From Shewanella sp. Isolate11 (lineage in GTDB: Bacteria > Pseudomonadota > Gammaproteobacteria > Enterobacterales > Shewanellaceae), in assembly GCF_022398315.1 (NCBI RefSeq), contig NZ_JAKEVF010000001.1, forward strand, positions 308,669 to 372,668: a DNA stretch of 64,000 nucleotides, written 5' to 3'. Below are positions 37,553-46,732 of the stretch, piece by piece. How positions within the stretch are numbered: the stretch's first letter is position 1; every line of letters begins with the position of its first letter. A program made the position numbers and the translations under genes. The notes below the pieces were generated by a model, which ran no database searches, was not told the DNA's origin, and was given only the letters and a program-made list of their open reading frames with translations.

Positions 37553-40500
37553 ATGACCAGCAACAATCAGCCCGCAAACATGACTCAGGTGCAAACAGCC
37601 GATCCGCTTTTTCTTCAAGCGGAACATTTGGCAAAAGATTTTTCTCTGTTTCCTAAGCACAGTAAGCAGAGCCTTTCAGTACAGATCAATGGTCTGTTAA
37701 GCGAAGACGCGATCCAGGCTAACTTAAAAGAGTTAGCGCATTTAGATGTGGACGGTTATGTCGCAAAAGTTATTCAGCCTACCTTGGATAAGAGTCGCCC
37801 TGGCGCTAAACGCGTTATTGCTGACCTTAAAGGTAAGTTGATTGCCGAGAAACATATCGGTTCTTTTTATAGTGCTGAAGTTGAACTTAATTTCGGTGCT
37901 CGTACACGTCGTATCGGTTTTATTGCCCAAGACCGTGGCACCAACAACGGTGCGTGGATGCCAGAGCATCACCTTGCGGCTTGTAGTGCAATTCGTCATT
38001 TTGCCGAATTGTCTATGCCAATCGTTTACCTTATTGACACTCCTGGCGCAGATGCGGGCGAAGTGGCTAACAGCCAAAATCAAGCTCACACAATCTCTAA
38101 AGCCATCGCAGAGAGTGCTAACGTAGACGTACCCACCGTAGGTATCGTTATTGGTGCCGGTTATTCTGGCGGTGCGATTCCACTGGCTGCGGCTAATATC
38201 TTATTATCACTGCGTGACGGTATTTTTAACACGATTCAGCCACAAGGTTTGCAGAGCATTGCACGTAAGTACAATCTGTCTTGGCAAGAGTGTGCTAAGT
38301 CTGTGGGTGTGTCACCAGAAGAGCTTTATACCTCTGGTTGTATCGATGGCATCATCGATTTCTCACCATCTGATAAAGATGAGCGCCAGCACAACCTACG
38401 TCGTGCCATCATTAGCAGTATTGAAGCTGTTGAGCGTGCTGCGGTGCAATTCGTACGCGAGTCAAAAGACTTACGTGAGCACTACGATCGTAGTTTGGCG
38501 CGTTTCCTTGAGCCTTCGAAGAATCTTGAAGCGCTTGAGAACCATGCAGAGTTGGCCGTGGCTAACAACCCAACGATGCACCTTAACTTATTTGGTAGTT
38601 CATACCGTTACCTGCGTTACTTAACGCTGCGCAGTCGTATTCATTCTATTTCGCAAGAACAATACGGCCGTCTGTCAAAGGTGAGTATTCCTGAAGGCGA
38701 CCTATTGGCGCGTATTCAGCAAGAGCAGGATAAAGTTTTCCAATCTTGGTTATCTAGCCCAGATAAGCTGGTTTATGATGAAGAGCTAAATAAGCTGTGG
38801 AGCAATTTCACCACCAAGCGTGATGATATCTCTACCGAGCGTAACATGCTGACTCGTTTCATCTTGGGTGAGCCCAAGGAGAATTATAAGAAAGCGCGTA
38901 AGGCGTTGTTATTCAATATTGGTTGGTCTCTGTATCACCGCTGGAAGAGTAACGCAGAAAATAACTTCAAAGGCTTGATTCAATATCTTGAGAGCCTACC
39001 GGATGAAGTGACTCAAGCCGATTGGCCTGAGCTAAAAGAGCTGACTGTACTCGACGTGATTGTTCACGATGAACTACGTGAAGACTTTATTTGGCAATGT
39101 TATAACATTCTGATCTTTAACGCACTTTATGACAATGTTGTGGGTAACTTAGCTTCTATCGCTAAAGAAGCCATGATGGCTAAGAGCCTGTCACGTGCTT
39201 CGGTTGATAATCTGCTTCACGATTCTATCGACCGTGCTATCTCTAAGCAGGATACGGCGAGCGATAAGAACAAGTTCTACAAGTGGCTGAAGTACTTTAT
39301 GTCACAGTCAAACCGTGCGGATCTACTGACTAAAACTGAGCAGTGGAAGAGTGTGGGTTTCCCGCAGCTTAACGACAGTTTATTCGTTATCTTGACCTAT
39401 TTCTTCGAGCGTCTATTGCCTGAATATTTCGCTAGCGAAGAAGAGAGCAGTGAGTACACTGGTGCGATTAACCCTGTACGTATTGGTCGTCGTAAAGACT
39501 TCTGGAACCGCTTAACCATGGGTTACCAAGATCTCCTTATCCAGAAAGTTCTTCGTGATGAGAAACGTACCGGTAAGATGACTTGGGAAAATGTTATCGC
39601 TAAATTCTTCACTCAATTTGAAGAGCTTAATGGCGATAAAATGTCGGCTAACCTACTTAATTTCCCTGGTTTCCGTTTATCGATTGAAGACGCGCTAGAT
39701 AAGGGGATTCGCCCTTGTGGTTTGATCACTGGTCTGGCCGATTTCGAGCAAAATGGTCAAACGCTGCGTGTGGGTGTCGCCGTTTCGAATACGGCATTCC
39801 AAGCGGGTGCGTTTGATATGGCCAGTGCCGAAAAATTCAGTGCGCTACTGATCGAATGTGCTAAGCGTAAGCTACCTGTAATCTGCTTTATCAGCTCGGG
39901 TGGTATGCAGACCAAAGAAGGTGCTGCGGCGCTGTTCTCTATGGCTGTGGTTAACGACCGTATTACACGCTTTATTCGTGATAACGAATTGCCAGTATTG
40001 ATGTTCGGTTTCGGTGACTGTACCGGTGGTGCACAGGCGAGTTTTGTTACTCATCCATTAGTCCAAACTTACTACTTCTCAGGGACTAACATGCCGTTTG
40101 CGGGTCAAATGGTGGTACCTGCTTACTTACCATCTACTTCGACCTTATCGAACTACTTGTCGAAAGTACCGGGTGCGATGAACGCATTAGTGTGCAACCC
40201 ATTTAGTACTACAATCGACGATCAGCTTGGCAGCATTGACCCATTAATGCCTAAGCCAACCATTAAAGTTGAAGACGTAATTGGCAATGCATTATCGACC
40301 TTAGTGCCTGAGATGTTAGTGGCAGAAGAGGAAATTGTTCAAGACGATCCTCGTGCACTGATGAAGCCTATCGAGAAAGTATTGGTTCACGCTCGTGGTT
40401 GTACTGCTGTGAAACTTATTCGTAAGGCTCATGACAACAACATCAATGTGGTATTGGTTGCATCAGATCCTGATATGACTTCAGTTCCAGCAGATATGCT

Positions 40501-42103
40501 GACTGAAAACGATAAGCTGGTTTGTATCGGTGGTAATACTTCAGATGAAAGTTACCTAAACGCTTATTCGGTTCTTAAAGTGGCTGAATATGAGAATGTT
40601 GATGCGCTTCATCCTGGTATCGGTTTCCTATCGGAAAGCCCACAGTTTGCTGCGTTATGTGTTAACAACGGGGTTAACTTTGTTGGCCCAAGCGTACACA
40701 GCATGACCACAATGGGTAACAAGTCTAACGCGATTAAGACTTCACAGGCGCAAAATGTGCCGGTTGTTCCAGGTAGCCACGGTATCTTGAATAACGCCGA
40801 ACAAGCGGTGAATGTAGCCAATGAAATTGGTTACCCTGTACTGCTTAAAGCGGTGCAAGGTGGTGGCGGTAAAGGTATCCAAGTGGTTGAGCGTCCAGAA
40901 GATATGATCTCTCTGTTCCAAAAAACCTCTACCGAAGCCGCAGCGGCATTTGGTAACGGTGACCTATACCTAGAAAAATATGTGACTTCACTTCGTCACA
41001 TCGAAGTACAGTTATTACGTGATAAGTTTGGTAATACCAAAGTATTGGGTCTACGTGACTGTTCTGTTCAACGTAACAACCAGAAAGTGGTTGAAGAGTC
41101 AGGTTCAACCATGTTGCCTGATGAGCTTAAACAGCAAGTGATGGCCTACACTCGTGCCCTTGGTGATGCTACCGATTACATGGGCGCAGGTACGGTTGAA
41201 TTTATTTACAACCTAGACGCCAACGAAGTGTACTTCATGGAGATGAACACTCGTCTGCAGGTTGAGCATCCTGTGACCGAAGCGACTTCTGGTATCGATA
41301 TCGTTAGCGCAGGCTTCGATATTGCAGCGGGTCGTTCGATTGAAGATCTCGAGCCACAAGATATTGGTTATGCAATCGAAGTGCGTGTGACTGCAGAGAA
41401 GGCGGCATTGGATAGCAATGGCATTCTGCAATTGGTTCCACATCCAGGTTTAATCACCGAATATGCGATGCCAGCACGTGATGACATCGAAGTGATCTCT
41501 ATCGCAGGTGAAGGTAAAGAAGTTTCACCTTACTACGATAGCTTGATAGCACAGATCATCTGCCGTGGTGAGTCTCGTGATGATGTGATTAACAAGCTTC
41601 ACGACTACTTAGCTAACGAAGTGGTTATCAAGGGTATTGCGACTAACATTCCATTGTTAACTCGCATCCTGAAAGACGGTACCTTCAACGAAGGCGTTTA
41701 TGATACTAACTATCTACCACGCTTCATGGCTGAGCTTGATATTCCTGAGCTGATTGCTGAAATGGAAGCGGCTGTAGAAGTGGTCGGTGTCGATACTGAG
41801 TCACTACGTGTGGGCGAAAGTAATGAGCTGAAAGTCTTGGCACAAGGTGCTGGTATCTTCTATACCTCTCCAGCACCAGGTGAAGCCGACTTCGTTAAAG
41901 AAGGCGATATCGTTACCGTAGATCAGACGCTCGCGTTGACTGAAGCGATGAAGATGTTCTCTCAGGTGACTCTTGCCGGTTTTAATCGCCAAAATGCCGT
42001 GTTGTATCCTGAAGATAAGCAATATCGTATTGAGCGTATTCTTAACAGCAATGGTCAACAGGTTTCACAAGGCGAGTTGCTGTTCGTCGTATCGCCTGTG
42101 TAA
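37553..42103 (+). CDS. Fused biotin-dependent acyl-CoA carboxylase (AccA-AccD-AccC-AccB order)
   Basis: 1516-aa single-chain carboxylase. Residues 60-300 resemble AccA (RGTNNGAWMPEHH, LIDTPGADAG, GAGYSGGAIPLA). 300-680 is a helical spacer with no motif I know. 700-900 resembles AccD (SSGGMQTKEGAAALFS, DCTGGAQASF), but I see no N-terminal CxxC zinc ribbon. 940-1390 is biotin carboxylase (ATP-grasp GGGGKGIQVV at 1103-1112, EMNTRLQVEHPVTE). 1430-1516 is the biotinyl carrier domain with EAMKM, biotin on Lys1467. Arg codons are overwhelmingly CGT, a sign of high expression. The substrate could be acetyl-CoA or another acyl-CoA. A strong terminator follows. Confidence 0.93.
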   Translation: MTSNNQPANMTQVQTADPLFLQAEHLAKDFSLFPKHSKQSLSVQINGLLSEDAIQANLKELAHLDVDGYVAKVIQPTLDKSRPGAKRVIADLKGKLIAEKHIGSFYSAEVELNFGARTRRIGFIAQDRGTNNGAWMPEHHLAACSAIRHFAELSMPIVYLIDTPGADAGEVANSQNQAHTISKAIAESANVDVPTVGIVIGAGYSGGAIPLAAANILLSLRDGIFNTIQPQGLQSIARKYNLSWQECAKSVGVSPEELYTSGCIDGIIDFSPSDKDERQHNLRRAIISSIEAVERAAVQFVRESKDLREHYDRSLARFLEPSKNLEALENHAELAVANNPTMHLNLFGSSYRYLRYLTLRSRIHSISQEQYGRLSKVSIPEGDLLARIQQEQDKVFQSWLSSPDKLVYDEELNKLWSNFTTKRDDISTERNMLTRFILGEPKENYKKARKALLFNIGWSLYHRWKSNAENNFKGLIQYLESLPDEVTQADWPELKELTVLDVIVHDELREDFIWQCYNILIFNALYDNVVGNLASIAKEAMMAKSLSRASVDNLLHDSIDRAISKQDTASDKNKFYKWLKYFMSQSNRADLLTKTEQWKSVGFPQLNDSLFVILTYFFERLLPEYFASEEESSEYTGAINPVRIGRRKDFWNRLTMGYQDLLIQKVLRDEKRTGKMTWENVIAKFFTQFEELNGDKMSANLLNFPGFRLSIEDALDKGIRPCGLITGLADFEQNGQTLRVGVAVSNTAFQAGAFDMASAEKFSALLIECAKRKLPVICFISSGGMQTKEGAAALFSMAVVNDRITRFIRDNELPVLMFGFGDCTGGAQASFVTHPLVQTYYFSGTNMPFAGQMVVPAYLPSTSTLSNYLSKVPGAMNALVCNPFSTTIDDQLGSIDPLMPKPTIKVEDVIGNALSTLVPEMLVAEEEIVQDDPRALMKPIEKVLVHARGCTAVKLIRKAHDNNINVVLVASDPDMTSVPADMLTENDKLVCIGGNTSDESYLNAYSVLKVAEYENVDALHPGIGFLSESPQFAALCVNNGVNFVGPSVHSMTTMGNKSNAIKTSQAQNVPVVPGSHGILNNAEQAVNVANEIGYPVLLKAVQGGGGKGIQVVERPEDMISLFQKTSTEAAAAFGNGDLYLEKYVTSLRHIEVQLLRDKFGNTKVLGLRDCSVQRNNQKVVEESGSTMLPDELKQQVMAYTRALGDATDYMGAGTVEFIYNLDANEVYFMEMNTRLQVEHPVTEATSGIDIVSAGFDIAAGRSIEDLEPQDIGYAIEVRVTAEKAALDSNGILQLVPHPGLITEYAMPARDDIEVISIAGEGKEVSPYYDSLIAQIICRGESRDDVINKLHDYLANEVVIKGIATNIPLLTRILKDGTFNEGVYDTNYLPRFMAELDIPELIAEMEAAVEVVGVDTESLRVGESNELKVLAQGAGIFYTSPAPGEADFVKEGDIVTVDQTLALTEAMKMFSQVTLAGFNRQNAVLYPEDKQYRIERILNSNGQQVSQGELLFVVSPV

Positions 42104-42124
42104 TAGCTGTTTTAAGATGTAATA

Positions 42125-42160
42125 AAAATACCCATCCTTAGTGATGGGTATTTTTTTATT
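42125..42160 (+). terminator. Terminator after the carboxylase
   Basis: AATACCCATC-CTTA-GTGATGGGTATT hairpin followed by TTTTTTATTT. Confidence 0.9.
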
Positions 42161-42230
42161 TGGATGGCTATGAGTTAGTGACAAATCTTGTCAAAGGTTT
42201 TAGTTAACCCTTTTTTTATATTGTTTGCTA

Positions 42231-42491
42231 TTAATTCATTAAGGGATGGTTTTCTGGAAGCTGTCGGCTGATCCAGAGGATCAATTTGTGCTTCATGTTG
42301 GGTCCATCTTCTTTATCGACGGCCAGCGGTTGGATTAATTTGTCTTGAACTAACAGTCGATAGATACACTCGACTTTATCTTTGGGAGAAATTCCCTTAT
42401 CAAAATCGGCAAAGCCGCGTTTTTTTGCGTAGCCAACGCCAATTTCCAGGGCGAGTTTTAACAGTTGTGCGTCGTGCTTACCTTGTTTCAT
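42231..42491 (-). CDS. DUF5062-family protein
   Basis: Small cytoplasmic protein (86 aa from ATG 42491, with GGAG 7 nt upstream). It contains QLLKLALEIGVGYAKKRGF, PKDKVECIYRLLVQDKLI and a basic, charged end. I recognise it as DUF5062, found in Vibrio and Shewanella; no function is known. It lies alone, convergent with the carboxylase terminator. Confidence 0.7.
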   Translation of the reverse strand: MKQGKHDAQLLKLALEIGVGYAKKRGFADFDKGISPKDKVECIYRLLVQDKLIQPLAVDKEDGPNMKHKLILWISRQLPENHPLMN

Positions 42492-42553
42492 AAAACGCTC
42501 CATCTATACAGATATTCACAAGCTACCCTAATTTAGGCAAATCACAAAATCGG

Positions 42554-42719
42554 TAATACCAATCAAAGTAAATTAGTGATCAGAATATTGCGCAGGAAAA
42601 ATTGTCGAGAACAAGGCGTAAATTGCAGTCACTAGTTATTCTAATAACAAAATTTACAACACGGTTATCGGCGATTTTAACGAGCAAGAATGATCAGATA
42701 ATTACTGCGATTGGTATCA
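42554..42719. repeat. Family A intergenic repeat, copy 2 (166 bp)
   Basis: TAATACCAATCAAAGTAAATTAGTGATCAG at one end, in two halves, and AATTACTGCGATTGGTAT at the other. It is the reverse complement of 20751-20929 with point differences and one indel. It fills most of the gap before the VOC gene; no coding sequence in it. Confidence 0.75.
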
Positions 42720-42797
42720 TTAACAATTTTGAGGCTTGGATCGATTTTGAGCTAAAGTGACATAATCAGTACGGCATAATAGTGTTAGGTGAACAGT

Positions 42798-43205
42798 ATG
42801 ATTACAGTAAAAGGTTTAGATCATGTGGTGTTACGCACGACCTCGCTTGAGGATATGCTGAGCTTTTATGTGGATATTCTCAACTGTCCGTTAGAGCGAC
42901 AATTACTGGCAGAGGGCTTAATTCAGTTACGGGCGGGGAATGCGTTAATTGATATTGTTACCTGTGATAGTCCATTGGGAAAATTAGGCGGTAAGCCGCC
43001 GCAACAAGATGGCCGTAATGTCGATCATATCTGTCTGCAAATTGCCCCATGCGAAGAAAAAGCCTTACTTAATTACCTTGAGGTTAATGATATTAGCCAT
43101 CAAGGTTTTACTCAGCGCTACGGTGCCGAGGGCTTCGGCCGTTCGGTTTACATTGAAGATCCTGAAGGGAATGTTGTCGAGCTGAAATTCGCTCTTGAGT
43201 CTTAA
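42798..43205 (+). CDS. VOC-superfamily (glyoxalase/dioxygenase fold) protein
   Basis: 135 aa from ATG 42798; TTAGGTGAAC lies upstream. Two beta-alpha-beta-beta-beta units: GLDHVVLRTTSLEDMLSFYVDIL with metal-ligand His, then NVDHICLQIAP with a second His and VYIEDPEGNVVELKF with Glu near the end. The metal triad matches glyoxalase I-like enzymes, but no substrate can be inferred. It lies alone. Confidence 0.85.
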   Translation: MITVKGLDHVVLRTTSLEDMLSFYVDILNCPLERQLLAEGLIQLRAGNALIDIVTCDSPLGKLGGKPPQQDGRNVDHICLQIAPCEEKALLNYLEVNDISHQGFTQRYGAEGFGRSVYIEDPEGNVVELKFALES

Positions 43206-43239
43206 TCGTTACATCTACAGGTTACGCTTTAGCATAAAA

Positions 43240-43279
43240 ATAAAGCCACTTCGCATTGAACTGCAAAGTGGCTTTATGG
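43240..43279. terminator. Terminator between the VOC gene and napB
   Basis: TAAAGCCACTT-CGCATTGAACTGCA-AAGTGGCTTTA hairpin between the convergent VOC gene and nap operon. The T-run is moderate on both strands. Confidence 0.65.
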
Positions 43280-43298
43280 TTTTTACACTGGTTTGTGG

Positions 43299-43718
43299 CT
43301 ATTGATTAAAACTGTTATCCACTAGCTGGGTTTTATTGTCAGCTTGAGGCACATGACATTGATTACAATTGTAATAATGGTCATTCAACTTTGTATCTGC
43401 CAGCAGATGTGAGTCATGGATCTCGGTGGCCTTCATACGCTGCGCCTTAGCTGGTGCATGGCAAGTCATGCAGCCATTTTTCTTCAGTGTAATAGGATAA
43501 TCCGCTTTGTGTGGGATCAGCGGGGGCTGATGCACAAAGTCACGCTCGATAGCTTTGCCACGACTAGGATAAGTCGGCATGGCGTCTGCCGCACGAATGT
43601 CGGTTATCTCTGATTTACCCAGAGAGCTGATATTAACGGGCTCGGCACTGGTATCTGCTTGTTGACCAGAGCAGGCACTTAGCGCCATAAGCGCAACTAA
43701 AGTGAGTACTTTTTTCAT
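43299..43718 (-). CDS. napB: Periplasmic nitrate reductase di-haem cytochrome c subunit NapB
   Basis: Small subunit of the periplasmic nitrate reductase (139 aa). Two haem sites CMTCH (83-87) and CNQCH (118-122), then VPQADNKTQLVDNSF as in NapB. Axial His candidates are nearby (HQPPLIPHKADYP, HDSHLLAD). The N-terminus has MALSACSGQ, a lipobox with Cys16, so it may be anchored rather than free; classic NapB has a cleaved leader. It passes electrons to NapA. Last gene of napDAB, 30 bp after napA. Confidence 0.96.
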   Translation of the reverse strand: MKKVLTLVALMALSACSGQQADTSAEPVNISSLGKSEITDIRAADAMPTYPSRGKAIERDFVHQPPLIPHKADYPITLKKNGCMTCHAPAKAQRMKATEIHDSHLLADTKLNDHYYNCNQCHVPQADNKTQLVDNSFNQ

Positions 43719-43748
43719 GTTTGTGTTCTCCGCCTTAGGCTATTCGAA

Positions 43749-46232
43749 TTAAGCTTTGGTCACTTTTACTGGACACTTCTTGAAATCCGTCTCTTTCGAG
43801 AGCGGATCGGTCGCATCGAGCAGTAACTTGTTGACCAGCTGTCGTGCATCGAAAAATGGCATAAACGCCACGCCTCTTGGGGGCTTATTACGTCCCTTGG
43901 TTTCTACGCGGGTTTTGACTTCACCACGCGGTGAAGCAACGATGACTTCGTCACCTCGCTGAAGACCACGGGCTTTTGCGTCTTCTGGATGCAAGAAGAT
44001 CTGTGCATCTGGATAGGCGCGGTAAAGCTCTGGTACGCGAGCCGTCATCGAACCCGTGTGCCAGTGTTCTAGGACACGCCCTGTGGATAACCAAAGATCA
44101 TATTCACTGTTTGGCTCTTCGGCGGCAGGCTCATATGGCAGGGCAAAAATCACCGCTTTACCATCTGGCTTACCGTAGAAGTTATAACCTTCACCCGCTT
44201 TAACATAAGGGTCACTACCTTCGACAAAGCGACGTAGGGTTTCTTTACCCTTAACTACAGGCCAGCGAGCGCCTCGGTTTTCATGGTAAGTGTCGAAATC
44301 TGCTAAGTCGTGGCCGTGTCCGCGGCCAAATTGGGCGTACTCTTCAAACAGGCCTTTTTGTAGATAGAAGCCAAACGCATCGGCTTCGTCATTCAATTCG
44401 CCTTTACAGTCGGATTCTGGGTACTTATCAACCACACCGTTAGCAAATAACACATCATAAAGTGTCTTATCTGCGTATTCTGGTTTCTTGGCAATAAGCT
44501 CTGCAGGCCAGACTTCAGCAACTTTGAAGCGTTTAGAGAATTCGACTAGCTGCCATAAGTCAGACTTAGCCCCTTCAGGCGCTTTGACTTGCTGATGCCA
44601 CATGTGAGTACGACGCTCGGCATTACCGTAAGCGCCTTCTTTTTCGACCCACATTGCCGTCGGTAAGATTAAGTCTGCCGCTAAAGCCGTTACGGTTGGG
44701 TAGGGGTCTGATACCACGATAAAGTTTTCAGGGTTACGGAAACCGGGATAAATTTCATCGTTAATGTTCGGGCCAGCCTGCATGTTGTTGGTACACATGG
44801 TCCAGTAACAGTTGAGCTTGCCATCTTTTAGCATGCGGCTTTGCAGTACCGCGTGATAACCTGGCTTTGGCGGAATAGTGCCTTCAGGCAGCTGCCACAT
44901 TTTCTCGGTAATATCACGATGCTTAGGATTAGCGACCACCATGTCGGCAGGTAAGCGGTGAGCAAAAGTTCCCACTTCTCGGGCGGTACCACAGGCCGAA
45001 GGTTGACCCGTTAGTGAGAACGGACTGTTACCTGGAGTGGCAATTTTCCCCGTTAGTAAGTGGATGTTGTACAGCATGTTATTAGCCCAAACACCACGTA
45101 CGTGCTGGTTGATACCCATGGTCCACAGGCTCATCACTTTTACGTTTGGATCGGCGTAAGCTTTAGCCATCAGTTCGAGTTTTTCTGGCTCAACACCACT
45201 CATCTTAGCGGCATATTCTAAGGTGTAAGTGCTAACAAATTTTGCGTATTCGTCGAAGCTAATCGGTGTGGATTTACCATTACCTGGATTTTTGGCTTTT
45301 TTCTCCAATGGATGATCGGGGCGCAAGCCGTAACCAATGTCTGTGGTTCCCAAGGCAAATTTAGTGTGTTTATTTACGAACTCTTTGTTAACCGCATCGT
45401 TTTGGATGATGTAGTTAGCGATATAGTTGAGGATCACTAAGTCTGATTGCGGACGGAATACCATGGCATTATCTGCTAAGTCGAAACTACGGTTCTCGAA
45501 GGTCGATAACACATGCACTTGGCTGTTAGGGTTACTGAGGCGGCGATCTGATAGGCGAGCCCATAAAATAGGGTGCATCTCTGCCATATTCGCGCCCCAA
45601 AGCACAAAATGATCGGCTGCTTCGAAGTCATCATAACAACCCATAGGTTCATCAATACCAAAGGTACGCATGAAGCCACCCACTGCGGATGCCATACAGT
45701 GGCGAGCGTTAGGATCGATATTATTGGTAAGGAAACCCGCCTTATGTAGCTTAGATGCGGCGTAACCTTCCCAGACAGTCCATTGGCCTGAGCCGAACAT
45801 ACCTACCGCAGTAGGGCCTTTGGTTTTGAGTGTGTTTTTCCATTTCTCAGCCATGGTATCTAAAGCCTGATCCCAGCTGACAGGGGTAAATTCACCCTCT
45901 TTGTCGTATTGACCATTCTTCATCCGCAACAATGGCGTAGTTAGTCGGTCTTTGCCGTACATGATCTTAGATAAAAAATAGCCCTTGATACAGTTAAGGC
46001 CTTTGTTGACTGGGCTTTCAGGATCACCTTGAGTGGCAACCACCTTACCATTTTGAGTGCCGACTAAGACGCTACAACCCACGCCACAAAAACGGCATGG
46101 TGCCTTATCCCATTTGATATTGTCATTTTGCTCGGCGGCCTCAACGACCTTAACTGGGAGTGCTACGCCAACCGCAGTTGCAGCTGCAACGGCTGCGTTG
46201 GCTTTTAGAAACTCGCGACGGCTAATGCTCAT
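43749..46232 (-). CDS. napA: Periplasmic nitrate reductase catalytic subunit NapA
   Basis: Molybdopterin enzyme (827 aa) reducing nitrate to nitrite in the periplasm. The Tat signal SRREFLK is at residues 4-10. The [4Fe-4S] cysteines are C46, C49, C53 and C81 (CRFCGVGC...NCIKG). [13 protein letters not shown] gives the molybdenum-ligand Cys179. [13 protein letters not shown] and [17 protein letters not shown] are conserved in NapA. The start overlaps the napD stop by 4 bp. Confidence 0.98.
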   Translation of the reverse strand: MSISRREFLKANAAVAAATAVGVALPVKVVEAAEQNDNIKWDKAPCRFCGVGCSVLVGTQNGKVVATQGDPESPVNKGLNCIKGYFLSKIMYGKDRLTTPLLRMKNGQYDKEGEFTPVSWDQALDTMAEKWKNTLKTKGPTAVGMFGSGQWTVWEGYAASKLHKAGFLTNNIDPNARHCMASAVGGFMRTFGIDEPMGCYDDFEAADHFVLWGANMAEMHPILWARLSDRRLSNPNSQVHVLSTFENRSFDLADNAMVFRPQSDLVILNYIANYIIQNDAVNKEFVNKHTKFALGTTDIGYGLRPDHPLEKKAKNPGNGKSTPISFDEYAKFVSTYTLEYAAKMSGVEPEKLELMAKAYADPNVKVMSLWTMGINQHVRGVWANNMLYNIHLLTGKIATPGNSPFSLTGQPSACGTAREVGTFAHRLPADMVVANPKHRDITEKMWQLPEGTIPPKPGYHAVLQSRMLKDGKLNCYWTMCTNNMQAGPNINDEIYPGFRNPENFIVVSDPYPTVTALAADLILPTAMWVEKEGAYGNAERRTHMWHQQVKAPEGAKSDLWQLVEFSKRFKVAEVWPAELIAKKPEYADKTLYDVLFANGVVDKYPESDCKGELNDEADAFGFYLQKGLFEEYAQFGRGHGHDLADFDTYHENRGARWPVVKGKETLRRFVEGSDPYVKAGEGYNFYGKPDGKAVIFALPYEPAAEEPNSEYDLWLSTGRVLEHWHTGSMTARVPELYRAYPDAQIFLHPEDAKARGLQRGDEVIVASPRGEVKTRVETKGRNKPPRGVAFMPFFDARQLVNKLLLDATDPLSKETDFKKCPVKVTKA

Positions 46233-46498
46233 GGTGTTTCCTCGTTATTTTCTTTTATTGGTTCAACTTGGTGATAGACAAGACTGCTAGATAACACCCC
46301 GTTAAGGGCGTTGATGGTTTCGACGTTGTCGAGTATGGAGGCTTGAGTTGCTCCCTCTAAGGTAATGATAAATTTACCTTCGTCGGTGATGGCATGGATA
46401 TCTGCGCCAACTAATGCGCTGATATCGCTTTTTACTTGCAACACGAGATTCGGCGAAGCATGAACGACTAAACTCGTGACATGGTATTCCTGACTCAT
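46229..46498 (-). CDS. napD: NapD, Tat-proofreading chaperone of NapA
   Basis: 89-aa cytoplasmic chaperone. It has the ferredoxin-like NapD core: [20 protein letters not shown] and [20 protein letters not shown]. It binds the NapA Tat leader and delays export until the cofactor is inserted. First gene of napDAB; ATGA overlap with napA suggests translational coupling. Confidence 0.95.
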   Translation of the reverse strand: MSQEYHVTSLVVHASPNLVLQVKSDISALVGADIHAITDEGKFIITLEGATQASILDNVETINALNGVLSSSLVYHQVEPIKENNEETP

Positions 46499-46603
46499 TT
46501 AGGTAACCTTACCGGGAGAGTGAGTGCTTTAAACCTATACCAGTATAGAAGCTGTCACCCTAATAGAATTAAATTAGTCTAAACCTTGCTTTTAGTAGGG
46601 CTA

Positions 46604-46619
46604 TACCTCAATGGAGGTA
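46604..46619. promoter_or_regulatory. NarP-like 7-2-7 site upstream of napD
   Basis: TACCTCA-AT-GGAGGTA, near the NarL/NarP heptamer pair TACYYMT / AKRRGTA with one mismatch in each half. It starts 106 bp before the napD start. Confidence 0.4.
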
Positions 46620-46628
46620 AACACAGCA

Positions 46629-46650
46629 GAGCTGGATCGAGATCAAATTT
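46629..46650. promoter_or_regulatory. CRP-like site upstream of napD
   Basis: GGATCGAGATCAAATTT keeps the inner GATC-N2-GATCA part of the CRP consensus but is weak at the outer TGTGA positions. It lies 10 bp beyond the NarP-like site. Candidate only. Confidence 0.3.
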
Positions 46651-46732
46651 TTTCTGTTGATTAAGTTCACAAATTCGACGCTAAGGGACGTGGTTAAAGT
46701 CGAGATTGAGCCAGAGTCTTGATGCAGCAGCC

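Noticed and set aside
38151..38624. 157-aa ORF inside the carboxylase gene
   Set aside because: Shadow frame of a highly biased gene; no start signal or known domain.
46651..46680. FNR-like TTGATTAAGTTCAC upstream of napD
   Set aside because: Only one half matches TTGAT-N4-ATCAA; too weak to list.
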